Assembly (NCBI RefSeq): GCF_036010665.1
Contig: NZ_CP108581.1
Coordinates: forward strand, 1,394,001 to 1,458,000
Direction of reading: 5' to 3'
Source: Microbispora sp. NBC_01189
Lineage (GTDB): Bacteria > Actinomycetota > Actinomycetes > Streptosporangiales > Streptosporangiaceae
DNA length: 64,000 nucleotides
Shown in pieces: positions 16,330-24,675 of this stretch. Positions within the stretch are counted from its first letter, which is position 1, and every line of letters begins with the position of its first letter. The notes beneath the pieces were generated by a model. The model was not told the origin of the DNA and made no database searches. It saw only the letters and a list, made by a program, of their open reading frames with translations. Position numbers and translations under genes: made by a program.

Positions 16330-18012
16330 ATGCCCCGCATTCCCCGCCTACTCGCCGGCATGGCGCTCGCCGCCGCCGTCCTGCCGATGGTCCCGGTCTC
16401 GCCGGCCTCCGCCGCGCCGCTCCCGTGCCGTCCCGGCAGCGGCCCGAAACTGGCCGGGCGCGATCTCACCCGGGCCGCGCTGCCCGCCGACCTGTCCTGC
16501 GCCGACCTGCGCGGCGCCACGCTGGACGGGCTGTACGTACGCGTCCCGCTCGACGGGGCCGACCTGCGGGGAGCGTCACTCAAGGGGACCCACCTCGGGA
16601 ACGCCCAGATGGCCGGGGCCAGGCTGGGCAAGGCCGACCTGTCGGAGGCCGAGCTCTACTACGCGGATCTGCGGGGCGCGGACCTGCGCGGGGCGACGAT
16701 GGACGACTCCTCGCCGTACGGCGCGCACCTGGAGGGGGCCGACCTGAGCGGGGCGACCCTGACGCGGGCCAAGGCATACTCGGCGCAGTTCGACGACGCG
16801 AAGCTGGTCGGCGCCGACCTCACCGACGCCGACGTCTACGGCGCCGACCTGCGCCGGGCCGACCTCACCCGGGTGAAGGCCCCGAAGGCCCGGCTCTACG
16901 GCGCCACCCTGATCAAGGCCGTGGTCCGGCGGGCGGATCTCCGGGACGCGCAGCTGTACGAGGCGGTGATGGACGGCGCCGACTTCCGGGGCGCCGACCT
17001 CGGCGGGGCCGACCTGCGGAACGTGCGGGGCGCCCACCTGGCCGGGAGCAGGGGCGTGCCGAAGGACCTGCCCGCGCCCGGCCCGGCGTGCGAGGCCGGC
17101 GAGGGCCAGCACTACGCGGGATGGGACCTGACGACGGTCACCGACTTCCCCGACGACCTGAGCTGCGCCGACCTGACCGGCGCCAAGCTGGACGGCCTCA
17201 ACCTGGGCAGCGTCAAGCTCAACCGGGCCATCCTCCGGGACGTTTCCGCGGCCGGGACGACCTTCCGCTCCCTCAAGGGCGCGGACCTCACCGGCGCGCA
17301 CCTCAGGCGGGCCGTGCTCCGCAGCGCGGACCTCACCGGGGCGAACCTCTCCCGGGCGGACCTCTCGGAGGCCGAGATCGGCAGCTCCACCCTGACCGGG
17401 GCCACCCTCGCGGGCGCCGACCTGCGCGGGGCGGAGATGACCAGCGTGACGGCGGACCAGGCCGACTTCACCGCCGCGCGGATGGACCGGGCGCAGCTGG
17501 GCAGCGGCAGGCTCCGGGACGCGGTCTTCCGCGGGGCCACGCTGACCGACGCCAACCTGCAGTCCGCCGAACTGCGGGGCGCGACCTTCCAGGACGCCGA
17601 GGTCACCGGCCTGCAGGCGGACTACGCGGAGGACGCCGACCTGTCCGGCTCCACCAGCAGGCTCGGCGCCGGCTGGTTCGTCTTCTTCGGCATCACAGGC
17701 CTGATCGTCTTCTTGATCGTCCTCGGGCTGGTCGTACGCGGAACCCGGCGGAGGAAGGCCGTCAGGAAGCACCTCGCGGAACGGGCCGTCCGGTTCGAGG
17801 ACGCGCGGCGCGCGCAGGAGGAGAACGTGACGCGGCTCGGCGAGGAGATCGACACGGTGGCGGACAGAACCGGCGAGGTCGACTGGAACGCGGCCCTGGA
17901 CGCCTACGACGCGGCGAAGGAAGCTCTGGCGACCGCCCGCGACATGAGCGACCTGCAGGACGTCGGGACGATCGTGGCGCGCGGCCGGAAGGCCCTCTCC
18001 CGCCGCCGGTGA
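16330..18012 (+). CDS. Exported pentapeptide-repeat membrane protein with duplicated lobes
   Basis: 560 residues. A signal peptide (1-29) is followed by two homologous pentapeptide-repeat lobes at about 31-245 and 252-440, rich in A(D/N)LxG units that fold as a right-handed quadrilateral helix. Each lobe opens with the same cap: a cysteine, an AGxDLT motif, then DLSCADLxGAxLDGL (C33/C57 and C254/C279), suggesting a disulfide in each cap. A single membrane helix lies at about 448-470, then a basic stop-transfer RRRK and a charged, coiled-coil-like cytoplasmic tail of about 85 residues. The repeat domain would therefore lie outside the cell. Pentapeptide proteins are best known as cytoplasmic DNA mimics, so this topology is unusual. 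Function unknown. Confidence 0.85.
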   Translation: MPRIPRLLAGMALAAAVLPMVPVSPASAAPLPCRPGSGPKLAGRDLTRAALPADLSCADLRGATLDGLYVRVPLDGADLRGASLKGTHLGNAQMAGARLGKADLSEAELYYADLRGADLRGATMDDSSPYGAHLEGADLSGATLTRAKAYSAQFDDAKLVGADLTDADVYGADLRRADLTRVKAPKARLYGATLIKAVVRRADLRDAQLYEAVMDGADFRGADLGGADLRNVRGAHLAGSRGVPKDLPAPGPACEAGEGQHYAGWDLTTVTDFPDDLSCADLTGAKLDGLNLGSVKLNRAILRDVSAAGTTFRSLKGADLTGAHLRRAVLRSADLTGANLSRADLSEAEIGSSTLTGATLAGADLRGAEMTSVTADQADFTAARMDRAQLGSGRLRDAVFRGATLTDANLQSAELRGATFQDAEVTGLQADYAEDADLSGSTSRLGAGWFVFFGITGLIVFLIVLGLVVRGTRRRKAVRKHLAERAVRFEDARRAQEENVTRLGEEIDTVADRTGEVDWNAALDAYDAAKEALATARDMSDLQDVGTIVARGRKALSRRR

Positions 18013-18018
18013 AAGCGG

Positions 18019-18050
18019 CTTGCGCTGGAGTGCGCTCCAGGCGGCAGCCT
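18019..18050 (+). promoter_or_regulatory. MerR-type operator and promoter
   Basis: The perfect palindrome CTGGAGTGCGCTCCAG (18025-18040) lies between a -35-like TTGCGC (18020-18025) and a -10-like CAGCCT (18045-18050) with a 19-base spacer. Over-long spacing with a central palindrome is characteristic of MerR-family activation. The predicted start point is at or within a few bases of the ATG at 18058, so the mRNA may be leaderless. Confidence 0.65.
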
Positions 18051-18057
18051 GTTCGGC

Positions 18058-18969
18058 ATGAGAATCGCTCTGGGGACGATCCCCTTCGGGACCATCGTGG
18101 ACGAGAAGACCTCCTTCGCCATCCTCGACCGCTTCGTCGAAGGCGGCGGAACGGTCCTCGACACGGCCAACAACTATCCCTTCTGGCTGGACGGCGCGAC
18201 CGGGGACGAGAGCGAGGCCGCCATCGGCCGGTGGCTCGCCTCCCGCCGCAACCGGGACGCGGTGATGATCAGCACCAAGTGCGGCGCCCGCCCGTCCGTG
18301 CCCGGCGCCCGTACGCTCGACGCCGCCGAGGGCCTGTCAGCCGGTGTCGTCCGGGCCGCGATCGAGGGCAGCCTGCGGCGCCTCGGCACCGATCACGTGG
18401 ACGTGTACTGGGCCCACATCGACGACAGGGCGACGCCGCTGGAGGAGACGGTCGCCGCCTTCGACGAGGTGGTGCGGGCCGGCCAGGCCGGGGAGGTGGG
18501 CGCGAGCAACCACGCCACCTGGCGGCTGGAGCGGGCCCGCACCCTGGCGGCGGCGCGCGGCGGCGCCCGCTACGGCCACGTGCAGCTCCGCCACTCCTAC
18601 CTCCGTCCCCGCCCCGGCGTACGGCTGCCCGAGGGCGGCCACACCCTGGTCACCGAGGAGTTGCTCGACTACGTGCGCTCCGAGGGCGATCTGCGGCTGT
18701 GGGTCTACTCCTCGCTGCTGGCGGGCGCGTACACGGCCAAGCCGCTGCCCGAGCACTACGACCACCCCGGCACCACCCGGCGACTGGCCGTGCTCGACGA
18801 GGTGGCGGGCGAGATCGGCGCGACGCGCAACCAGGTCGTGCTCGCCTGGCTGCGGGCGCGGGACATCCTGCCGATCGTCGGAGTCAGCTCCGTCGCCCAA
18901 CTGGAGGAGATCATGACCGACGTGAAGCTCGACGCCGGCCTGCTCTCCCGCCTCGACGCCCCCGTCTGA
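18058..18969 (+). CDS. Aldo/keto reductase
   Basis: 303 residues, a (beta/alpha)8 NADPH-dependent oxidoreductase that reduces aldehydes and ketones. The catalytic tetrad region is visible: D33 or D38 in VLDTANNYPFW, lysine in MISTKCGARP and histidine in YWAHIDD. The C-terminal cofactor end reads ILPIVGVSSVAQLEEI. The start is an ATG with no Shine-Dalgarno, consistent with a leaderless message from the MerR-type promoter directly upstream. Confidence 0.9.
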   Translation: MRIALGTIPFGTIVDEKTSFAILDRFVEGGGTVLDTANNYPFWLDGATGDESEAAIGRWLASRRNRDAVMISTKCGARPSVPGARTLDAAEGLSAGVVRAAIEGSLRRLGTDHVDVYWAHIDDRATPLEETVAAFDEVVRAGQAGEVGASNHATWRLERARTLAAARGGARYGHVQLRHSYLRPRPGVRLPEGGHTLVTEELLDYVRSEGDLRLWVYSSLLAGAYTAKPLPEHYDHPGTTRRLAVLDEVAGEIGATRNQVVLAWLRARDILPIVGVSSVAQLEEIMTDVKLDAGLLSRLDAPV

Positions 18970-19052
18970 CCCGTAACCCCGAAGGACCCCCACTACGATC
19001 TCAGCCACCTGGCCGCCGGCCACGGCCTTTCCCTCGCCCCCCGGAGCACACT

Positions 19053-19808
19053 ATGACGCCAGCGCTGGAGATCAGCGGGCTGACCAAGCGATTCGGCGAC
19101 AGGCTCGCCGTTGACGCCATCGACCTCAGCGTTCCCCCGGGCTCCTTCTTCGGGCTCGTCGGCCAGAACGGCGCCGGCAAGACGACCACCCTGTCCATGG
19201 CCGTCGGCCTGCTGCGACCCGACAGCGGCAGCGCCCGGATCTTCGGCGCGGACGTGTGGTCGGCCCCCGAGCGCGCGAAGGCGGAGGTCGGGGTGCTGCC
19301 CGACGGGCTGGCCATGCCCGAGCGGCTGACCGGCCGCGAGGTGCTCACCTACCTGGGCCTGCTGCGCGGCCTGGACAAGGACGTGGTGGCCCGGCGGGCC
19401 GAGGAACTGCTGGCCGTACTGGAGCTGGACGGCGCGGAGAAGACGCTGGTCATCGAGTATTCGACCGGCATGCGCAAGAAGATCGGGCTGGCCACCGCGC
19501 TGCTGCACGCGCCGCGGCTGCTGGTGCTGGACGAGCCGTTCGAGGCGGTGGACCCGGTGTCCGCCGCCACGATCAAGACCATCCTGCGCGGCTTCGTCTC
19601 GGGCGGCGGCTCGATCGTCCTGTCCAGCCATGTGATGGCTCTTGTCGAGCAGCTGTGCGACCACGTCGCGGTGATCGACAAGGGTACGGTGGCCGCGGCC
19701 GGCACTCTGGACGAGGTGCGCGGCGCGCGCTCGCTGGAGGAGACCTTCGTCGAGCTCGTCGGCGAGCAGGGCGGCGAAGTCAAGGAGCTGTCGTGGCTGT
19801 CGCGCTGA
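19053..19808 (+). CDS. ABC transporter ATP-binding protein
   Basis: 251 residues. Walker A is GQNGAGKTT, the signature motif is degenerate (EYSTGMRKKIGLATAL rather than LSGGQ), and Walker B is LLVLDEPFEAVD. This form is typical of the ABC-2-type efflux ATPases. It overlaps the next gene, which encodes its membrane partner, by 16 bases. A ggag lies about 8 bases before the ATG. Confidence 0.92.
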   Translation: MTPALEISGLTKRFGDRLAVDAIDLSVPPGSFFGLVGQNGAGKTTTLSMAVGLLRPDSGSARIFGADVWSAPERAKAEVGVLPDGLAMPERLTGREVLTYLGLLRGLDKDVVARRAEELLAVLELDGAEKTLVIEYSTGMRKKIGLATALLHAPRLLVLDEPFEAVDPVSAATIKTILRGFVSGGGSIVLSSHVMALVEQLCDHVAVIDKGTVAAAGTLDEVRGARSLEETFVELVGEQGGEVKELSWLSR

Positions 19809-21520
19809 CCATGGCCCGGATGAAGGTCGCGGTGCTGCGCCACGCCTTCCACGGCGAGCGGGCGCAGACCGCGGGCACCGGCGCGTCGCTCGGCGCGCTG
19901 CTCGCGGCCGGAACCGTCTACCTGGCCTTCGCCGGCCCCGACCTGCTGGCGGCGGGGTATGCGGTCTGGCTGCTGGGCTGGATGCTCGGCCCGGTCTTCA
20001 TGGGTGGCGGCGACGAGACGCTGCGTCCGGAGTACTTCTCGCTGCTCGGCCTGCCGCCGCGCCGGCTGGCGGCCGGGCTGCTGGTCTCGGCCTTCGTCGG
20101 CGTCGCGCCGGTGGTGAGCCTGACCGCCCTGCTCGGGCTGCTGGTCGCGGGGGTACGGCTCGGCGTCGCGAACGCTCTGGTGGCCGTGCCGGCGATGGTG
20201 CTGCAGTTGGCCGTTTTCGTGCTGCTGTCGAAGATCTCCGTGGCGGTGGTCGGGCTGGCGCTGCGCACCCGGTCGGGTGCGATCACCTCGGGCGTGCTCA
20301 ACGGCGCGATCCTGGCGGCGCTCGGGCAGATCTGGGTCTTTTTCGTGATCTTCGGACAGACCGGCGTACCCTCCGTGGTGTGGTACCTGCCCTCCGGATG
20401 GGGCCTGCTGGCCGTCCGGGGCGAGTGGTGGGCGCTGGCGGCGCTGGCCGTACTGGTGCTGCTGCTCCTGGGCGCGTGGGCGGCGCTGCTCAGCAGGCGC
20501 GCGGGCGCCACGCGGGCCTCCGCCCGGGGCAGACGCCCGATGACGGCGACCACCGCCAACGGCGCGATCATCTCCAAGGAGCTGCGCACCTGGTCGCGCG
20601 ACCTGGTGCGCAACCACCAGCTGACCTTCGCGCTCTCGTACGGCGTCTGCTTCGCGGCCAGCCCGCTGATCCTCGGCTGGGACGGCATGCTGCCCTACGC
20701 CGGCCTGATCTTCATCGTGATGGCCGCCGCCATGACCTCCAACCTGTACGGCACCGACGGCACCGCGCTGTGGCTGACGCTGATGACGACGACCGCGAGC
20801 GACGTGCGCGGCAGGCAGCTGGCCTGGCTGTCGGCGCACGCACCGGTGGCGATCGTGCTGACGGTGGCGTTCACCGCTGTGGCCGATGGCCGGTGGCCCC
20901 TGATCCTGGCACTGCTGCCCGCCCTGCTGGGCGGCGCGGCCGGGCTGGTGCCGCTCATCTCGGTGTACGGGCTCGTACCCGGCACCGACCCGCACCGCCG
21001 CGCGGGCAACCCGCTGCGTACCAGCGAGGACGACGGCGGCCTGACCGGGCTGGCCTATCTGACGCTCGCGCTGGTGCTCCTGACGGGCGTGCCGGCGGCG
21101 CTGGCGGCGATCTGGTACGGCTGGCCGGGCGTGGCCGCCGGCGTCGTGACCGGCACGCTGTGCCACTGGGGCTTCGGCCTGCTCGCCGAGCGGCGGCTGC
21201 GCTCACACGGACCCGAACTGCTGGACACCATGCGGACCGGCCGCAAGCCGCGGACGACGGTGAAGTCCCGCTTCGAGCACCTGTCCACGACGCGGAAGAC
21301 GATCGCCTGGTGGTGCTTCGGCTTCGGCGCCATCCCGCTGATCCCGCAGGGCGTGCTCGCCGCCGTCTTCGTGGCCAACGGCATGCCGCGCCACAGCTGG
21401 TTCCTGGCCACCTACATGCCCTCCGGGCTGCGCTACCCGGTCGCCGCCGCCTTCGTCCTGCTCGGTCTGGCGATGTACGGCACGGGCTTGTGGGTCGTCA
21501 GGCCACGGGCGCCTCGATAA
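19793..21520 (+). CDS. ABC-2 type transporter permease
   Basis: 575 residues with about 12-14 hydrophobic helices and no other domain. The GTG at 19793 is chosen because AAGGAG lies 5 bases upstream, inside the end of the ATPase gene; an ATG at 19811 is the alternative. The coupled ATPase/permease pair forms an exporter of unknown substrate. Confidence 0.85.
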   Translation: MAVALTMARMKVAVLRHAFHGERAQTAGTGASLGALLAAGTVYLAFAGPDLLAAGYAVWLLGWMLGPVFMGGGDETLRPEYFSLLGLPPRRLAAGLLVSAFVGVAPVVSLTALLGLLVAGVRLGVANALVAVPAMVLQLAVFVLLSKISVAVVGLALRTRSGAITSGVLNGAILAALGQIWVFFVIFGQTGVPSVVWYLPSGWGLLAVRGEWWALAALAVLVLLLLGAWAALLSRRAGATRASARGRRPMTATTANGAIISKELRTWSRDLVRNHQLTFALSYGVCFAASPLILGWDGMLPYAGLIFIVMAAAMTSNLYGTDGTALWLTLMTTTASDVRGRQLAWLSAHAPVAIVLTVAFTAVADGRWPLILALLPALLGGAAGLVPLISVYGLVPGTDPHRRAGNPLRTSEDDGGLTGLAYLTLALVLLTGVPAALAAIWYGWPGVAAGVVTGTLCHWGFGLLAERRLRSHGPELLDTMRTGRKPRTTVKSRFEHLSTTRKTIAWWCFGFGAIPLIPQGVLAAVFVANGMPRHSWFLATYMPSGLRYPVAAAFVLLGLAMYGTGLWVVRPRAPR

Positions 21521-21611
21521 GGTCGGCCGCCATGTCAACGTATCCAGGCGCGCGGCGAGACGTGAGAGTGCGTGGCCGGGGCCGCGACGCACTCGACCAC
21601 GACGATCGCCG

Positions 21612-22880
21612 ATGACGCGGGGGCTGGGACGGGACTTCGCGTGGCTGTGGGGGGCCTACGCGGTGAGCTCCCTGGGGACATGGCTGGCGCTGGACGCGTT
21701 TCCGCTGATCGCCATCCTGGCCCTGCACGCCGGCGCCGCGCAGGTGTCCCTGATCGCCGCGGCCGGCGGCGCGGCCGGCGCCCTGCTGGCCGTGCCGCTC
21801 GGCCCGTGGATGGAGTTCCGGCGGAAGCGGCGGCTCATGATCCGGGCCGACCTGGTCCGCTTCCTGACGCTGCTGACCGTGCCGGTCGCGTACGCCGCCG
21901 GCGCGCTGACGTACGCGCACCTGCTCGGCGTGGCCATGGTCGTCGCCCTGGCCGACATCGTCTTCGTGGGGGCGAGCGGAGCGCATCTCAAGGCCCTGGT
22001 GCCGCCGCGGCATCTCATGGAGGCCAACGGCCGGTTCGAGACGGTCATGTGGACGTCCACCGCACTCGGCCCCCCGGCCGGCGGCGCGCTCATCGGGATT
22101 CTCGGCCCTGTCGTCACGGTCGCCCTGAACGCGGCCGGCTATCTGCTGTCCGCGCTGGGCATCCGCGCGATCGCGGCCCCGGAGCCGGCCCCGCCCGTCC
22201 GCCGTACGGGCGCCTCGCGCCGGGCGGAGATCGCCGAGGGGTGGCGGACGATCGTCGCGGACCGCGGGCTGCGGGTCCTGTTCGCGAACACGGTGCTCGT
22301 CTCCGGGCTCATCATGGCGACGGCTCCGCCGCTGACCTTCCTGATGCTGCACGATCTCGGTCTGACTCCGCTGCAGTACGGGCTCGCCTTCGGCGTCCCC
22401 TGCCTGGGCGGCGTCCTGGGCTCCCGGATCTCCCGTCCGCTCGTCCGCCGGTTCGGGCAGCGGGCGATGCTGCTGGCGTTCGGCGTCGCGCGGGTGCCCT
22501 GGCTCGTCGGGCTCCCGTTCATGGGAGCGGGCCCGGCCGGGCTCATGCTGATCATGCTGGTCGAGTTCGGCCTGATCACCTGCATGGGCGTCTTCAATCC
22601 CGTCTTCGCCACCTACCGCCTCGAACGGATCGAGGACGGCAGGGTGGCGCGGGTCCTCACCGCCTGGACCATCACCTCGCGGACGACGACCGCCGCGCTC
22701 ACGGCTCTGTGGGGCGTCCTCGCCGGCCTGGCCGGCGCCCGCACCGCGATCGCGATCGGCGCGGTGCTGCTCGTCGCGACGGCCGCGCTACTCCCCTGGC
22801 GTACGCCGTCTCACGACCCCGCGCCCGTCCTCGTCACGTCACCGGACACAAAAGAACGAATTATCGACATGGGAGGATGA
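21612..22880 (+). CDS. MFS transporter
   Basis: 422 residues with 12 predicted helices in two halves, N-terminal FAWLWGAYAVSSLGTWLALD and a mid-loop rich in Pro/Arg at about 190. It resembles the enterobactin-exporter-like (MFS_3) group. It begins 91 bases after the ABC permease on the same strand and may share its transcript. It is the last ordinary-GC gene before the AT-richer accessory segment. Confidence 0.88.
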   Translation: MTRGLGRDFAWLWGAYAVSSLGTWLALDAFPLIAILALHAGAAQVSLIAAAGGAAGALLAVPLGPWMEFRRKRRLMIRADLVRFLTLLTVPVAYAAGALTYAHLLGVAMVVALADIVFVGASGAHLKALVPPRHLMEANGRFETVMWTSTALGPPAGGALIGILGPVVTVALNAAGYLLSALGIRAIAAPEPAPPVRRTGASRRAEIAEGWRTIVADRGLRVLFANTVLVSGLIMATAPPLTFLMLHDLGLTPLQYGLAFGVPCLGGVLGSRISRPLVRRFGQRAMLLAFGVARVPWLVGLPFMGAGPAGLMLIMLVEFGLITCMGVFNPVFATYRLERIEDGRVARVLTAWTITSRTTTAALTALWGVLAGLAGARTAIAIGAVLLVATAALLPWRTPSHDPAPVLVTSPDTKERIIDMGG

Positions 22881-22972
22881 AACGCCTGAATAGTGGTATG
22901 CAGTCGCTTAGACATACCCGTAGTCTGTGGTAATCGTTCAGGACCCATATCCAAACTTGAGGCATATCTTTA

Positions 22973-23542
22973 CTACAGGGCGATTCGCCCGTAATCTTTG
23001 AGCCGGTCGAGGACGGTAGCGATGGCCCACGAAGATGTGGTGGACCCCTTTTGGTTGGCGCATGCAGATTTTGGAAGAAGCGTATTATTCGGACCTAGTG
23101 GGGACTGATAGAGCCCAAGTCCAGTCCAGTAGATTGCCACGTGGGGCCGGGCTTTGCCGTTATCGGACATCACGAAAAATTCAGAAATGTAACGCTGGCC
23201 GTCTCTCGTGCGTCCTTCGACTTCAAGAACCCAACCATCCATACGCCCACCATTCGGTGGCACGCGCGCCGAGCGTTTTATTTCTGGTGGAGGGCCGGGA
23301 TAAAGGCAGCGGTTGCGTGCATCCTCAAGAGCCGAGGCGCATGAGTCTACCCCTGTGGCGGACCTTTCGCAGAATCGATCAAGCCCGCGTTCTTCCACAC
23401 CTGCAATAACTTCGTTCAGAGCTTCTCGCGCATCCTTCTCTGTTACTACATAAACATCTTTAGCCGAAGGTGATTCCGAGCAGCCAGCCACAAGGAAAAT
23501 GGATGCTATTGTAGCCAGTGAGATTGCGTGCTTTATGTTCAC
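22973..23542 (-). CDS. Putative lipoprotein, 189 aa
   Basis: From the GTG at 23542 the product begins with a compact lipoprotein signal (MNIKHAISLATIASIFLVAGC, lipobox LVAGC). The mature domain is alpha/beta with a conserved-looking block GWVLEVEGRTRDGQRYISEFFVM; I recognise no family. Upstream in-frame ATGs at 23578 and 23605 would add 12 or 21 hydrophilic residues before the signal and are less likely. G+C content is visibly lower than in the neighbours, suggesting horizontal transfer. It follows the interrupted secreted-protein gene with a 104-base gap and probably formed an operon with it. Confidence 0.75.
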   Translation of the reverse strand: MNIKHAISLATIASIFLVAGCSESPSAKDVYVVTEKDAREALNEVIAGVEERGLDRFCERSATGVDSCASALEDARNRCLYPGPPPEIKRSARVPPNGGRMDGWVLEVEGRTRDGQRYISEFFVMSDNGKARPHVAIYWTGLGLYQSPLGPNNTLLPKSACANQKGSTTSSWAIATVLDRLKDYGRIAL

Positions 23543-23646
23543 ATGAGACTCAATCGAAGTATTTATAGGGTTAGGCATGACACCCGCTTGAATAAGGGAT
23601 GCCATGCCCGCAACGATAAACCCTTTGGAAGGCTAAGATACTCGTT

Positions 23647-24675
23647 TTACAAGCACCATGGCAATCCCAAGCCGCCACAGTAGTAGCCGTCGGAGTTCCA
23701 CCAGTGGCTCCAGGAGGGTCGGCCATCATTCTGTCCGACTTTTACGGCGACGTGATGGCTTGTTGCTCCGAGAACCTGGTTATTGTTTCCGCTCGTGTTT
23801 TTCTTAGAGCCCTTCCAGTAGGTGCTCATCTTGCCGGCTTCTGCGTACTTGAAGACCTGCTGCTCGTCACATGACGTGTAAGTGTAGCCGACGCTGACTG
23901 TCCAGAGGTTGAGCACATTGGAGATAGTGCGACAGTTGTCAGGGGAAGGACCGGCTGGGGCGTAGGAGTTCCAGTACCCCGTTGGGGAGGTGGCGCTCAG
24001 CATGACACCTCGGCCGCAGGATTCGAGCACGCCGTTCGTATTGGCGTTGGTCCCACAGGAGCTACTTACGTGGGAGGAATAGAAATTCCAAGTAGAGTTG
24101 CCGTCGTACTTCTCGACATGGTAGACGACGCACGCATCGTTCCAGGCGACATTCGCGCCTGTGTTGGTCGTGCGTGAAGCGCAGTAATGGCCGTATTCCT
24201 CGTCATAGGGCGCCGTTGCCGCAAGGGCTGAGCCCCGTCCCTCTTCTTGGTTGTCCTTCACGCTCGTGAGCGAGGCCGGGTCGTCCCATACCACGCTGTA
24301 GGAACATGGCTTGGAGGGTTCGGCCGAGTCGATGTTTCCGCGCTGGTAACGGATCTCGGTCACATCCTTGGAGACGATCAGAGTCTCCGTAACCGGCTCG
24401 CAGCCAGGAATGGGAAGGACCTCAGCAACGTTGACTTCCAGCACACGGTACTGGTCTGCCGAGTTCATAGCATTCAGCGACTTTGCCTCGGACCCGTCGC
24501 TCTTGAGTCGCGTTACGAACTGCTTGAGGAACTTATCGCCCTGAGACGAGCTCGTTATCTCCTTGGAATTTCCGCCGTCAATCCTAACGGCTCCGACGGC
24601 TGCTGTGGGCGACTGACGCAGAGGGGGACCTTTGGTCCCAGTGTCGGCGAGGCTGGGAGTAGTGCTCAGCCCGGC
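23647..24675 (-). pseudogene. Cysteine-rich secreted protein, 3' part of a gene split by IS66
   Basis: This is the main body of a gene interrupted by the insertion element. It carries the last 340 codons, with ten cysteines spread through the sequence (for example IPGCEPV, KPCSYSV, SSCGTNA, SCDEQQ, LGLPWCL at the C-terminus) and Ser/Thr/Asn/Gly-rich linkers, as expected of a disulfide-bonded extracellular protein. Joining it to 26262-26323, with one target copy removed, restores an uninterrupted frame of 360 codons plus stop. A start codon inside the element (ATG at 24717, MIKSGNG) is in frame and could still give a version without signal peptide. Family unknown. Confidence 0.85.
24668..24675. 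repeat. Target-site duplication, left copy
   Basis: AGCCCGGC directly abuts the left end of the IS66-type element and is repeated exactly at 26262-26269. IS66 elements characteristically make 8-bp duplications. Confidence 0.95.
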
